A stretch of DNA of 39,455 nucleotides from assembly GCA_002707785.1 (NCBI GenBank), contig PANW01000005.1:40886-80340 (forward strand), given 5' to 3'. The position numbers were made by a program, and so were the translations under genes. Below the pieces are notes generated by a model. It ran no database searches. It had not been told where the DNA came from and worked only from the letters and a program-made list of their open reading frames with translations. The first letter of the stretch is position 1. Every line of letters starts with the position of its first letter. This document shows, in pieces, positions 7,393 to 16,472 of the stretch. The stretch comes from Cellvibrionaceae bacterium. Lineage in GTDB: Bacteria > Pseudomonadota > Gammaproteobacteria > Pseudomonadales > Cellvibrionaceae.

Positions 7393-8396
7393 ATCCTCAC
7401 CGGAACAGTGAATAAGTAAGCACCCTTTGCCTCACAGCATTCGTAGGGACGCCACAAGGTAAACGCGTATCGGTTATCTTCAGAATGACGCCCCTGGGAC
7501 CAGGGCGTACTCAGCACGTCGTTTTCACCAAAGGCATAACATTGCTCATCGACTTCAGGTGCCAGCATTTGCCATACACCTGTATCCGGATCATTCTCAA
7601 CCAATTCACCGGGCAACCAGGTACGATTATAGCCATTGCCATTTAGTGCGTTATAGATATGTGGTTGGCGAGTTTGGGTAACGATATTGCCAGCTCGCTG
7701 GGCGACAACCGCAGCCGCTTTGGCATCATCTTTCTGATTGATAAACCCTGTGCGCGGCCAAACCGGCCCCCATTGTTGCTGGATACCATCGCCCACGACA
7801 CGCCGACCAGGTAGCAGGTTTTGTAAATACAGCATCTCTGGCAAACCAAGCCGCCAGGTCAATGCATCCAGTGAAGAAAGCAGATAAGGGTTAAAGGACT
7901 CGGCTTCGGAGGGGCAGTAATACCCTGTGTTGCCGATGAAGTCAGAAATTGAGGAGAACGGGTGACCAATCGCGGTCACTTCCTTGAATCGCAGGCTCTG
8001 ATCAGTCGCCGGATTACCTCCTTCGGTTCGATGCCCTCCTCCCACAAAGGCACCGTGAAAGGTACTGACGATCCCACTGACTATTCCTGAATCTAACGAG
8101 CCAAATAAGGATTCCATCTCCTGCCATGGGTTATCACCGGGCTCGTCGTAGACACTCACGACCAAGTCCGGATTGTAGTGCGCGACGCGAATACTGGTTT
8201 CGATATCACAACCGGTAATACTGCAACGCAGCCAGACACAGACGCCGGTAATACAATAGTTCAGGCAGGAGCGATCCAGCGTAATTGCGCCAACAATATC
8301 AGCAGTTGTTATCGTCGTTGGTTCTGCTTCAAACGCGTATCCTTTGTATCCCTGTAACAGCAAGAATAGAAGCAGTACTTGAAAGACCCTATTCAT
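7383..8396 (-). CDS. TraU-like ICE protein, PFL_4710 family (TIGR03756)
   Basis: This 337-aa secreted protein has a signal peptide (about 1-22). A cysteine-rich start follows: CLNYCITGVCVWLRCSITGCDIE, about residues 39-61. This is the TraU hallmark of closely spaced cysteines needing periplasmic disulfide formation. Further cysteines occur near residue 285 and in the C-terminal ECCEAKGAYLF segment. TraU-family proteins act in mating-pair stabilisation and DNA transfer rather than pilus polymerisation. The gene overlaps both neighbours by 8-10 bases, indicating translational coupling. Confidence 0.88.
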   Translation of the reverse strand: MNRVFQVLLLFLLLQGYKGYAFEAEPTTITTADIVGAITLDRSCLNYCITGVCVWLRCSITGCDIETSIRVAHYNPDLVVSVYDEPGDNPWQEMESLFGSLDSGIVSGIVSTFHGAFVGGGHRTEGGNPATDQSLRFKEVTAIGHPFSSISDFIGNTGYYCPSEAESFNPYLLSSLDALTWRLGLPEMLYLQNLLPGRRVVGDGIQQQWGPVWPRTGFINQKDDAKAAAVVAQRAGNIVTQTRQPHIYNALNGNGYNRTWLPGELVENDPDTGVWQMLAPEVDEQCYAFGENDVLSTPWSQGRHSEDNRYAFTLWRPYECCEAKGAYLFTVPVRICL

Positions 8397-8901
8397 GGAC
8401 AGCCACCCCTTGTTGATCTTCTCGCCATTGACGATATTGATCGACTGCCTGGGCCACGTCGGTTACGCCATAAATCACCGCTTGCTGATCAAAAATGATG
8501 ACAGGATAACGATCAAGACCATAGACCATCATTGTGCCGAGAGGCAGATAAGCAGCACGTAAATCGGCATCTAATTGAGAACGACCTATACGTGCAATGC
8601 GCTGATCGACTGTTGCCCGCGCCTGTTCAGGATCAATTGGCAACCCGTCACCCAGGCGCTTCTCTATGTCCGTCACTGAATCCAGATTAAGAACCTGAAT
8701 ATCTGGCTGTGAACTGCCCGCGTATACTAAAACCTTATCTACATTGGAAATGGGCCGCTGGCTTGAGGTTACAACAATTACTGATTCAGGCCATAGCGCA
8801 GCATCTGCCCAGGCATACTGGAAAACGCTGGTACAGCACATCGTGAATAGGACTGATTTGATGGTTAGGTTCAACGCCGCATCCCCTTTTAAGTTATTCA
8901 T
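8389..8901 (-). CDS. ICE protein, PFL_4709 family (TIGR03757)
   Basis: This 170-aa periplasmic protein has a hydrophobic export signal at about residues 12-32. The family core follows: VIVVTSSQRPISN at the start, a charged middle, and the conserved end PVIIFDQQAVIYGVTDVAQAVDQYRQWR. The end resembles the C-terminal thioredoxin-like part of F TrbC/TraW proteins. The start is not certain: the ATG at 8901 lacks a clear ribosome-binding site, and an alternative TTG lies ten codons downstream after aagggg. The gene heads a short cluster with PFL_4710 and PFL_4711, separated from the ATPase gene by 148 bases. Confidence 0.82.
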   Translation of the reverse strand: MNNLKGDAALNLTIKSVLFTMCCTSVFQYAWADAALWPESVIVVTSSQRPISNVDKVLVYAGSSQPDIQVLNLDSVTDIEKRLGDGLPIDPEQARATVDQRIARIGRSQLDADLRAAYLPLGTMMVYGLDRYPVIIFDQQAVIYGVTDVAQAVDQYRQWREDQQGVAVHE

Positions 8902-9049
8902 GGGAGGGATGATCGGGAAATCGCTACATAACAGCTACGTTAAACCTTTCACGGACACCAGAAAGTTAAGAACAAACTAAGGGGAGATGAGCCAGAACCA
9001 AATCGAGTACAGCAATAGAAGACAACTGTCCCTGAGCAAATCACGCCTG
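8902..9049 (-). other. short gap between ATPase and PFL_4709 genes
   Basis: This 148-base break interrupts an otherwise close-packed operon. In relatives a DsbC/DsbA-like gene can sit near here; no open frame with a CxxC motif is seen. A promoter for the downstream cluster is possible but not evident. Confidence 0.35.
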
Positions 9050-11794
9050 CTACCCCTGCTCTGTCGACCCCATACCATCAGCAACAGCAAATACCGCTTC
9101 CAGCTCGGAGCAGTGCCGTGACTTCATAATCTCAGCTCGCTGTTGCTTCTCGTGTTTTTCAGTCATGGCAAGTGCCAGGGCTAGCGGTGGCGGCACGTTT
9201 CTGAACAAGCATTGCAGGTTGTCCGATAGCACAACGCCCTCGGTATAGTTGCCAGGCTCCTTTCTTGCTGCGCGAAGCATGCCCTTCTGCTCCTCAGTGA
9301 GGTCTTTAAAGCGTGAGATTTGTTCAATCTCTTCCTTGGGGCAAACCATCGCTATCCACCACTCGAACATACTGAGTAGTTTTTTGGCAGCGTCGGGAAA
9401 GTCTTCCAGATTCTGGGTGGCCAACCATAACCAGGCACCCAACTTGCGCCACATTTTCACGATCTTAACCAGGAAAATGGCTAACAAGGGATTTGTTGTA
9501 ATCAAGTGCGCTTCATCACCTAGCACGAAGGTCGGGCGATGATCATATTGCTCACGCTCCACGACACCGTTGATCTGATTCATCAACCCCATAAACCCTA
9601 AGGCCAGCTGGTCTTCATAACCTTCATTGGCGAGCAGCCCCATTTCCATGATGGTAACATCAGCCTCAGGCCAGGCCTTGCCGACACGGTTAAAGAAGTG
9701 CCCGGCAGTGCCGGAACAATACAAGGCCATGGCATCAGCCATGTCTCTGGCACGCTCTTGGCGTTTCGGCGTACTGGATTCATCTGCCGCTAACTTGTTC
9801 AACGCATTAACCACATCCTCGGTTAATACAATTTCTCGACTGCCAGCCGCTTGCTTTTCCTCCGCAGCGAGGATGATAGCTCTACGAATCGTTAGGCGAT
9901 CCGCCCGCGTCATCACAGCTTCTTCCTTACTATCCCCGCCGGTAATCATAATACGGGCCTTCAATTCCATCTCGCCAAGCAGATCCCGTTCTTCGTCATC
10001 ATCACTGTTATCCGAAGCATCCAATGATGCGTCTTCATAAGCTGAGGGCTCTTCATCAAACGAAGCCTGCTGTGCCCGTTCTCTTTTGAGCATTTCATAG
10101 GCGTCAGCAAAAGGCGGCAGGCTAACGTCTTCCTTGGGGTGAAGTGTCACCTGATTAACGCTCAGCCCGAAATATCGACAATAGTCCCCCAACAATTTGA
10201 ACGACCCACCCTTTTCAATAATGTAAATTCGCGCGCCGTAGGTCGCTGCGACCTGTAAGAGGATGTACACCATTAGTGCCGACTTACCAGAACCAGGAGG
10301 CCCCAGTACCAAACCAAAAGCATTCTTGGCCCGATCCAGCTTATTCAGCGGATCGAAAGTCAAAGGCTCGCCGCCGCGATTAAAGAAAACCAGACCCGGA
10401 TGCCCTGTGCCCCGACTGCGACCGTAGAACGGTAATAACCTGGCCAGATCACTGGAGAACACCAGACGACTCTTCTTGTTGACCTTCTCCCGCTTCGGCT
10501 CATAGTTCATAGGTAACTGGCGAATATAGGTATCCAGTGGCAACAACTCATCTTTCTCTCGAATGGGGTGCAAACCATTAGCCAGCAGCAACGCGTTGAC
10601 TTCATTGGTCTTCTTTTGCAGATCAGCGAGGGAATCCCCACGGGTGAACAGCGTTATAACGGTGGGCAACAGATAGTCCCCGTGGGACATCCATTTCAAG
10701 GCTTCCTTGGCATCCTGCTCAGCCGCCATCGCTTCTGCCGTTTCACCCTTTGCTGAATTGAGTACTTGCACCACATGATTCTCGACGAGGTCTTGAGGTT
10801 GAAGCGTCAGGCATAGGGAGAGAATACTGCCCTCTGGTAGTTTATCGAACAACGCATACAGGTTATCGCCAACCTGTCGCTCACCGGTAAAGTGACCGGG
10901 CAAGGGCTTCCTTCGCAACGCATCCACGGTGATCGCTCTATGTGGCAAGTCATCGAAGTACCAAACGCCGTGACCGCCATCGGATGAGGGCTGAGAAAGA
11001 AACAATAGGTCGGACAAATCGTGACTAAATGCCCGTTCCTTCTTTTCAGGAAGTTCCATTAGCTCAGAGAGCTTATCCAAATCCCCTTCCGTCACTTCAG
11101 CTCTGGGATTAAACCAACGCAATAACCAAGCATAGAGATCATGGTCATCACATCGTCGAATACCGATTCCTGTGGCTGCCATCTGGGTGACAAAGCGTTC
11201 CGCGACCTGGTTGATCTCGGTAACGGGGTCGATATGTTCGTTATCGTTTAACTCTCTCCGGCGATACAAAAACACTCGTACACGACGCACCTTTCCTCGC
11301 CAGCTACCGCCGGTCACCGTGTTATCTTCGAACAGCCCGGCGCTCTGCGTCATTCGCTTGAAATGCCTTTGCATCCGGGCAACAAAGTTAATTGCCAGCA
11401 AACGATGCTCTGGAGTTTCCCTGCAATGGCTCTCTGTATAGGTATTCAAAGATTGTGACAATGCCGCTAGCGAGTCTTCATCTGAGACAAAACACTGCAA
11501 TACAAAGGGGTTATCGTGTGCCGGAATCGTGTGGTTGATGCAGGTTTGTATATTGGCCTGAACTTCTTGCAGGAATTTACTTGAACGCGCTTCAGTGGAG
11601 ACACCTGTAATTTCAAACATCGCTGCAGCACTAAAACCATCTTCGAGGGTAAACGTCTCGGACGACTCATCGTAGTCTACCCACGGTAACCAATCGCTTA
11701 ACGATGCGGGGTGACGATAGAGCGCATCCATATCAGCATCCGTAATCGCTGAATCACGCTTTGGTTGCTTGCCCATTAATTGCTTATCTGCCAT
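9050..11794 (-). CDS. conjugative transfer ATPase, TraC/VirB4-like, PFL_4706 family (TIGR03744)
   Basis: This 914-aa cytoplasmic ATPase powers pilus assembly and substrate transfer. Walker A is GPPGSGKSAL (about residues 500-510), Walker B is FVLGDEAHL (about 755), and a WLATQNLEDF sensor-like segment follows. An acidic insert (DEEPSAYEDASLDASDNSDDDEERD, described by its ends only) lies between the two motifs near residues 580-605. The start is the ATG at 11794, two bases after the stop of the lipoprotein gene and with gggtggga upstream. The GTG at 11806 is less likely. The size is normal for the family. Confidence 0.93.
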   Translation of the reverse strand: MADKQLMGKQPKRDSAITDADMDALYRHPASLSDWLPWVDYDESSETFTLEDGFSAAAMFEITGVSTEARSSKFLQEVQANIQTCINHTIPAHDNPFVLQCFVSDEDSLAALSQSLNTYTESHCRETPEHRLLAINFVARMQRHFKRMTQSAGLFEDNTVTGGSWRGKVRRVRVFLYRRRELNDNEHIDPVTEINQVAERFVTQMAATGIGIRRCDDHDLYAWLLRWFNPRAEVTEGDLDKLSELMELPEKKERAFSHDLSDLLFLSQPSSDGGHGVWYFDDLPHRAITVDALRRKPLPGHFTGERQVGDNLYALFDKLPEGSILSLCLTLQPQDLVENHVVQVLNSAKGETAEAMAAEQDAKEALKWMSHGDYLLPTVITLFTRGDSLADLQKKTNEVNALLLANGLHPIREKDELLPLDTYIRQLPMNYEPKREKVNKKSRLVFSSDLARLLPFYGRSRGTGHPGLVFFNRGGEPLTFDPLNKLDRAKNAFGLVLGPPGSGKSALMVYILLQVAATYGARIYIIEKGGSFKLLGDYCRYFGLSVNQVTLHPKEDVSLPPFADAYEMLKRERAQQASFDEEPSAYEDASLDASDNSDDDEERDLLGEMELKARIMITGGDSKEEAVMTRADRLTIRRAIILAAEEKQAAGSREIVLTEDVVNALNKLAADESSTPKRQERARDMADAMALYCSGTAGHFFNRVGKAWPEADVTIMEMGLLANEGYEDQLALGFMGLMNQINGVVEREQYDHRPTFVLGDEAHLITTNPLLAIFLVKIVKMWRKLGAWLWLATQNLEDFPDAAKKLLSMFEWWIAMVCPKEEIEQISRFKDLTEEQKGMLRAARKEPGNYTEGVVLSDNLQCLFRNVPPPLALALAMTEKHEKQQRAEIMKSRHCSELEAVFAVADGMGSTEQG

Positions 11795-11796
11795 TT

Positions 11797-12153
11797 CTAT
11801 TCCCACCCTGCCTGTTCACCCGGAGCCGCGATATGGTCCTGAGTGTAAAGCCGGAAAAAGGTGCTATATCCAGGTACCGGGTGGCCTGCAGCAGTCAGGT
11901 GCCTGAAAACATACATTCGCAGCGTCGGATTAGGTAACCACTGAAACTCTTCTTGTTCAGCATTGGCCTTATCGCCGACGGCACGTTGCGGCCTCACCAG
12001 CGGTTTATCGTTAGAATTGTGGAATTTTTCATCGTGAATGCTCTTCATCGACGGCATATCCGTCCCAAATACTTTTGCCTTGGAAGTGGTGCAACCAGAC
12101 AGTAGTCCGGTATTAATCCAAATCGTGATTAATATCAGAATCATTTTTCGCAT
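11797..12153 (-). CDS. conjugative transfer region lipoprotein (TIGR03751)
   Basis: The 118-aa protein has a lipoprotein signal: a hydrophobic N-terminus ending in the lipobox LLSGC, so Cys would be lipidated near residue 21. The family segment FQWLPNPTLRMYVFRHL is clear. It probably plays the VirB7/TraV part in the outer-membrane core complex with the PFL_4704 and PFL_4705 proteins. The start is the ATG at 12153 with aaggag eight bases upstream. The gene overlaps the end of the PFL_4705 gene by 41 bases. Confidence 0.85.
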   Translation of the reverse strand: MRKMILILITIWINTGLLSGCTTSKAKVFGTDMPSMKSIHDEKFHNSNDKPLVRPQRAVGDKANAEQEEFQWLPNPTLRMYVFRHLTAAGHPVPGYSTFFRLYTQDHIAAPGEQAGWE

Positions 12154-13471
12154 AGCGTAATCTCCTTGCAATCGAACTTTTATCCAGTGGCAAACTGCGG
12201 TCTAAATGGACGGATACCTCTACCCCAGGATTCACCACCACTGCATCAAAACTCTGTTTTTGTCGTGCCAACAACCACCGGCTGACTTCATCAGTTGCGG
12301 ATTGCACTGCCTCGCCAGCGACCAGTTTATTAATGTCACCCACGACCGTACTTGTTGTTGATCCAGTTAATGATGAGGTTTGCCTCTGCTGTTGTGCTTC
12401 GGCGTAGGCGGAACCCGCCGCCCCCAGTCCTGCCAGCCCAATACGCTGGGAAATAAATGAGGGGGCGTTGGTGACAAAGCGCCCGGCCACACAGGGCACA
12501 CCGCTAGGGTCAGAGATGTAGCCCAAGGGTTGCCCCTGGCTACTGTGGTTCACGATAGAGCCATCCTCAAAGATGAACGTAGCCGATGTTAGGCGGGCGC
12601 TGACACAGGAGAGATTCCAGTCGCCAAAACCCAGACCACTGAAAATCATGCCCTCGACCTCTGGCATATCGTGACCATTGGCCAAAAGATTTTCTTTGCC
12701 GATATAGATTTTTACTGGATAGGGATCGGGTGTCTGTCCCTCCACAGGAATACGGCCAATCAAAGCCGTTAGTGCCAGTCCGTCCGTCAACGTTGCATCT
12801 TTGGGTATCGTATAAACCGGCTCGACAATAATCTGATGTTTCTTCTCAGAATCTTGTACCTCGTTATTCGTTTCCGCCGTATTAGGTGAACGAGGCAGCA
12901 ATCCAGTAAAGCGGCCTTTATTGCCTTCTGTTGTTTCTGGCTCAACATAATCAATAGGGTTATACCAGGCACCCTGATCTGGATTGATCGGAATCACATT
13001 CTGACCATCAAAACCAAAACCAACGGGCAACCCGTCCTGATTTAATTGCCCAATGTCAGCTGAGCTTTTATCTTCTTTCAAATCCTTAAGTTCACGTCTG
13101 ATCTGACTGAGATGCTGCTGAAGCGAACCTATGGTCGCCGTGGTTTCATTCAGTGCTTCCTGGGCCTGCTGATTTGCCGCTTCCAGCTTTGATACTTTTT
13201 GCTGATTCTCCAGCACTTTACCCATGTTCTCTTTAGTCGATGCATTCAGCGTATCCGCTTTTTTTACCGCTTCTCGGGCGTAGGCCTGCAATGCTTTGAT
13301 AGTATCGGTCTGCGTATCACCATCCTGAGGCTTGGCTGCAGGATCATATCCCGGCATCTGTTCAACAGGCTGGTAACTTTCCTGTGGCTCCGAGCACATC
13401 ACGAGTGACAGGCAGCCAATGGCCAGCGCAGCACCTCCAATCAGTAACGGATTCATGTGCTTTCCAGCCAT
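12113..13471 (-). CDS. VirB10/TraB-like core protein, PFL_4705 family (TIGR03752)
   Basis: This 452-aa protein spans from inner to outer membrane. One membrane anchor lies at about residues 8-26, then a proline-containing linker, a long coiled coil (about 45-130, KVLENQQKVSKLEAANQQAQ), a linker, and the TraB/VirB10-like beta domain (about 215-400, ending before SRWLLARQKQSFDAVVVNPG). An Ala/Gln-rich segment (LGAAGSAYAEAQQQRQ) matches the antenna region of TraB proteins. The chosen ATG has aggag seven bases upstream and starts two bases past the previous stop. A longer frame from 13522 would overlap that gene. Confidence 0.88.
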   Translation of the reverse strand: MAGKHMNPLLIGGAALAIGCLSLVMCSEPQESYQPVEQMPGYDPAAKPQDGDTQTDTIKALQAYAREAVKKADTLNASTKENMGKVLENQQKVSKLEAANQQAQEALNETTATIGSLQQHLSQIRRELKDLKEDKSSADIGQLNQDGLPVGFGFDGQNVIPINPDQGAWYNPIDYVEPETTEGNKGRFTGLLPRSPNTAETNNEVQDSEKKHQIIVEPVYTIPKDATLTDGLALTALIGRIPVEGQTPDPYPVKIYIGKENLLANGHDMPEVEGMIFSGLGFGDWNLSCVSARLTSATFIFEDGSIVNHSSQGQPLGYISDPSGVPCVAGRFVTNAPSFISQRIGLAGLGAAGSAYAEAQQQRQTSSLTGSTTSTVVGDINKLVAGEAVQSATDEVSRWLLARQKQSFDAVVVNPGVEVSVHLDRSLPLDKSSIARRLRYAKNDSDINHDLD

Positions 13472-13472
13472 C

Positions 13473-14333
13473 CTACATCTCCTCTTTCCCGGTTTGCCCA
13501 CTTTGAAGAACCCGGTTGTCAATCAGCAGGGAAAGACTTTCCACGAAAGACTGATTCGAGACCAGATACAAGGTGGTTGTATCTGTCTCGTCGCCCATTG
13601 CCCCCAAACGGTCATGTTGCAATGTTGCCGTCAGCCAATCTCCACGCATGAGATAACTTAGGTCTAGCGCCTGGTGAGAGTCGGATCGATCAAACTGTAG
13701 CTGTAGTGACTGTCGCGATAAATTACGCACACTAACCGCAGTCACTGTTAATCCATGGCCTTGCCATGAAGCTATCGGCACCGTTTCTATAAGACCACCT
13801 CGAATCAGTGGCACTGACGTTTTTGATTCAACCGGAATTCGTTTAATCGCTCTGTCACCTTCGACTAATCGTTCCGGCGCATAAAGTTTTTGCGCAGCGT
13901 AACGGGTCAATCGGATACGCCAATCCTCTGTCGTTTTGTACGCAGTTGCTTCCTTGCTGAGATTCCGAGTGTTTTCCTTTGTCATCACAATCAATTCATC
14001 GCTAACGGCTGCAGCTTCACTGGCTGTTATATCTAACAAATAGATTTGTTGATCGTTCAGTCCCTGAATACGAATTCGGGTTGTCGGAAATGGCTCCACT
14101 GCCCTGATATACAAAACGCCGTTTGCCGCCAGCACTGACACCTGGCGTTTAACCGTATCAGGCAGCCAATAACGCACATCATCAGGGAAATGAATAATAC
14201 GTTCATGGCCGACTTGCAGATGAACGTTAATGGGGCGTTTATCCCAAAGCACACGCTCTGATACATCGGCGATGACAGTAGCAGAGGCTAAAGCCAGTAA
14301 GATCACAAACAACCCTTGAATACAACTTTTCAT
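13473..14333 (-). CDS. VirB9/TraK-like secretin-type protein, PFL_4704 family (TIGR03749)
   Basis: The 286-aa protein has a signal peptide (about 1-22, cleavage near VIADVS). A beta-rich body follows, with the family segments VLWDKRPINVHLQVGHERIIHFPDDVRY at the start and RFAAQKLYAPERL-like text (RYAAQKLYAPERL) near residue 155. It corresponds to TraK/VirB9, which builds the outer-membrane ring with the lipoprotein and TraB-like protein. It overlaps the upstream gene by four bases (ATGA), so translation is coupled. Confidence 0.87.
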   Translation of the reverse strand: MKSCIQGLFVILLALASATVIADVSERVLWDKRPINVHLQVGHERIIHFPDDVRYWLPDTVKRQVSVLAANGVLYIRAVEPFPTTRIRIQGLNDQQIYLLDITASEAAAVSDELIVMTKENTRNLSKEATAYKTTEDWRIRLTRYAAQKLYAPERLVEGDRAIKRIPVESKTSVPLIRGGLIETVPIASWQGHGLTVTAVSVRNLSRQSLQLQFDRSDSHQALDLSYLMRGDWLTATLQHDRLGAMGDETDTTTLYLVSNQSFVESLSLLIDNRVLQSGQTGKEEM

Positions 14334-15028
14334 AATTCATCTCCAGGACGCCGGAAGGGTTTTCCAAGCTGATCCTCTGGTAACAGCACTGGACGCATGG
14401 CTTCATTGCAGGCTAATGCCAACCCCCAGGGATTAACCTCTTTATCAACATCGAATCGAACAACTCGCAAGGGGTAGCGCAACAAAACATCCTTAACTGG
14501 ATGGCCTCCAATCGATTCCGTGACATTGACATCCAACCAGATTCTCCACGCACTGATGGTTTCAATCTGGACACGTTGACGGGTATAAGTTTGACCGAGA
14601 ATTTCCTGTACTGAGCGAACCCGTTGTCGCAGTTCACCGAGTTCCTGTTTGGTATTCATATCCGCTTCCAGCGCGGCTCGACATCCCGGTGTAAGAAAAC
14701 CCTGGAGTGCGTATATTTGCTTGGGATAGTCCTTCTCTCCGTCACTTGGCCAGCGGTTCAATTGCTGGAAAATGTAATAAGCAAAGGTATATACCGTTGG
14801 CGCTGGCACACTATCAAAATTGGTTACCAGCCCCTGAGTTAAATCGGGAGGAATATAAAGCCGTCGAGTTTCCTGCAATACGCCGTTACGCCACCAAAGC
14901 GCGACTACTGCGACAAGCAAACACACTACAAGGATACGCAAAGTACGGATATGATCACTGGTGGCCAGCAATCGCTGCCGCGCCTGGTTGTTTCTGATTG
15001 CCGTTGGTTTATTGAGAGGCTTTTTCAT
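14330..15028 (-). CDS. VirB8/TraE-like protein, PFL_4703 family (TIGR03746)
   Basis: This 232-aa bitopic inner-membrane protein has a cytoplasmic basic leader, one membrane segment (about residues 32-50, ILVVCLLVAVVALWW) and a periplasmic domain. The periplasmic part carries the family pattern YYIFQQLNRWPSDGEKDYPKQI, LQGFLTPGC and WGLALA. It corresponds to TraE/VirB8, which nucleates the inner part of the channel. The ATG overlaps the stop of the preceding gene (TAATG) and has a gga-type ribosome-binding site. The longer frame beginning at 15055 is therefore unlikely. Confidence 0.87.
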   Translation of the reverse strand: MKKPLNKPTAIRNNQARQRLLATSDHIRTLRILVVCLLVAVVALWWRNGVLQETRRLYIPPDLTQGLVTNFDSVPAPTVYTFAYYIFQQLNRWPSDGEKDYPKQIYALQGFLTPGCRAALEADMNTKQELGELRQRVRSVQEILGQTYTRQRVQIETISAWRIWLDVNVTESIGGHPVKDVLLRYPLRVVRFDVDKEVNPWGLALACNEAMRPVLLPEDQLGKPFRRPGDEL

Positions 15029-15393
15029 TATTTCAGTCTCCGGCCAATATCCCAAACCCGGCTTTGTCGTATAAACGAGGAACGCAACAAGTGAAGGTCT
15101 TCAAGCCATAAGCGTAGCCGCAACTGGTAGTAACCTAGTGGCCTGCCCCGTTTAAGTTTCTGTAATACCGTTGCCCCAATGACGACCCAGGCAATCACCA
15201 ATAACAAACCGATGCCGACGCCCATCATGAGATAGCCAAACAGGCCGCACACAATGACACTACCGGGCACCAGAGCGATACCGCCCACAGTGACCAGCAG
15301 CATCAATTCTGAGAGTGAACAACCTCTGAAGATCGACGGCTCGGCATTGAGGCGCACCGGCAACAGTTCGTTTGCTTGCGGCTGCGATTCCAT
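15028..15393 (-). CDS. TraL/VirB3-like membrane protein (TIGR03750)
   Basis: A 121-aa protein with the conserved start LLPVRLNAEPSIFRGCS and two close membrane segments (about residues 30-48 and 52-75). The conserved C-terminal part after them is GRPLGYYQLRLRLWLEDL. This is the usual organisation of the TIGR03750 family, the positional equivalent of TraL/VirB3, which works with the pilin and the TraC-type ATPase. It lies three bases after the previous gene. Confidence 0.87.
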   Translation of the reverse strand: MESQPQANELLPVRLNAEPSIFRGCSLSELMLLVTVGGIALVPGSVIVCGLFGYLMMGVGIGLLLVIAWVVIGATVLQKLKRGRPLGYYQLRLRLWLEDLHLLRSSFIRQSRVWDIGRRLK

Positions 15394-15396
15394 ACC

Positions 15397-15771
15397 TCAG
15401 ATGATTCCAACGGCTTCGTTCAGGAAGAAAGACACGATTGCCAACAGCACACCAGCTATGACTGCGGTCAAGCCCACAGAACCCCAATCAGGATCATTGG
15501 AACTGCGCGCTTCATTGAATTTGGAAAGCAGTATCCAGCCGATCCATAAGAAGCCAGCGCCTGAGATAACCAGGGCGATATAGTCAATGGCGTCTCCCGA
15601 CCATCCCTGCATAAAGGCCAAGTAGTTGCCATTAGGCGCGCCGCTCGACGGATCGACAGGTGTCGGTAGCTGTGCCTGAGCTGTTATTGATACCAGCCAC
15701 AACCAAAGCATCGATAAGGGAGCAATATTGCGCTTCTGTTTAAAAGTAGATTTATGCATTACGGGGTTCAT
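15397..15771 (-). CDS. small membrane protein (TIGR03745), candidate pilin
   Basis: This 124-aa precursor has a signal peptide (about residues 10-33, cleavage near AQAQ). The mature protein is short, with two membrane segments (about 58-80 and 98-118) and the family text NYLAFMQGWSGDAIDYIAL. A small two-helix secreted membrane protein at this place is a good candidate for the conjugative pilin, but that assignment is inference. The start is taken at M5 of the longer frame because gaggaagact precedes it. Confidence 0.82.
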   Translation of the reverse strand: MNPVMHKSTFKQKRNIAPLSMLWLWLVSITAQAQLPTPVDPSSGAPNGNYLAFMQGWSGDAIDYIALVISGAGFLWIGWILLSKFNEARSSNDPDWGSVGLTAVIAGVLLAIVSFFLNEAVGII

Positions 15772-15839
15772 AGTCTTCCTCATGTTTCGTGGTAATAGCT
15801 TCGTGCTAGAAGTTTCGCGTTGAATGTGTTTCGTTAGCG

Positions 15840-16079
15840 CTATCGCAGTAGGAAGCCAAGAACGAGGGTTAAAAAGATCGAGCGGACTGATCGAGTCAGA
15901 AAATCATAGAAATTTATTTTTCGGTGTGACCAGGCTTTCCACTGAGTGACAATGACCCAGGCGACCCAGATATAGAGCACCGAATACAAAATCAAGAGGA
16001 TCGTTAGACTAAAGCTACCCATCGGTACGCCTAGCGTTGCCCCGGTGAAAGCCGCCTCCTGGGACGCAGATACGGCCAT
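15840..16079 (-). CDS. small membrane protein (TIGR03758)
   Basis: A 79-aa protein with two membrane segments (about residues 20-46 and 60-78) and the family motif ILYSVLYIWVAWVIVTQWKAW, followed by the basic FLTRSVRSIFLTLVLGFLL end. It is always small and lies directly after the RAQPRD gene in this ICE family; here the two overlap by one base (TGATG). It may be a pilin-like or channel component, function unknown. Confidence 0.82.
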   Translation of the reverse strand: MAVSASQEAAFTGATLGVPMGSFSLTILLILYSVLYIWVAWVIVTQWKAWSHRKINFYDFLTRSVRSIFLTLVLGFLLR

Positions 16080-16369
16080 CAGCGATAATCTCCTTCAATA
16101 GGAGGCAACGACCGAGGCTCACGCCGCATAGTGTTGGCGGCATCAAGAATGCCTTGTTGGATTTTTTGCAGATCAGCTCTCAGGCGCTCGTAATCGACCA
16201 ACTTCCGGTCATGTGGATTCGCTGCCTGCTGGGCTTCGTCAATGATTTTGGTGATAGCTTCCAGCTCTGCATCCAGGCGCTGGAGCGCAGATCGCTCTTG
16301 GTCAGTGACAGCATAGGCAGGTGCTGAGAGTACAGCTACCAATAGGATGAGAGTTTTTGTCGTGCACAT
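16079..16369 (-). CDS. RAQPRD-family ICE protein (TIGR01690)
   Basis: This 96-aa periplasmic protein has a signal peptide (about 1-20, ending PAYA). The helical body carries the family motif region IIDEAQQAANPHDRKLVDYERLRADLQKI, where the canonical RAQPRD text has diverged. The start is the ATG at 16369 because agga lies eight bases upstream. The TTG at 16393 is not needed. It begins the downstream half of the secretion operon, directly after the inserted three-gene cargo. It has no evident promoter of its own, so it probably depends on readthrough from upstream. Confidence 0.82.
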   Translation of the reverse strand: MCTTKTLILLVAVLSAPAYAVTDQERSALQRLDAELEAITKIIDEAQQAANPHDRKLVDYERLRADLQKIQQGILDAANTMRREPRSLPPIEGDYR

Positions 16370-16472
16370 GATCATTGTCCTTTGTTGGAGCAATGATCAC
16401 GGAACAGAAAGGAAAGGTGTACGAGAAAGCTTTCCCTATTAAAAGAAATTTAAATCCGAACTGTAGTAATCT

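Noticed and set aside
9627-10040. 137-aa plus-strand open frame opposite the TraC-like ATPase
   Set aside because: Shadow of the ATPase gene, very Ser-rich, no supporting signals.
16425-16434. gaaagctttc as terminator of the cargo operon
   Set aside because: A 10-base palindrome with no loop and no T-run cannot act as an intrinsic terminator.
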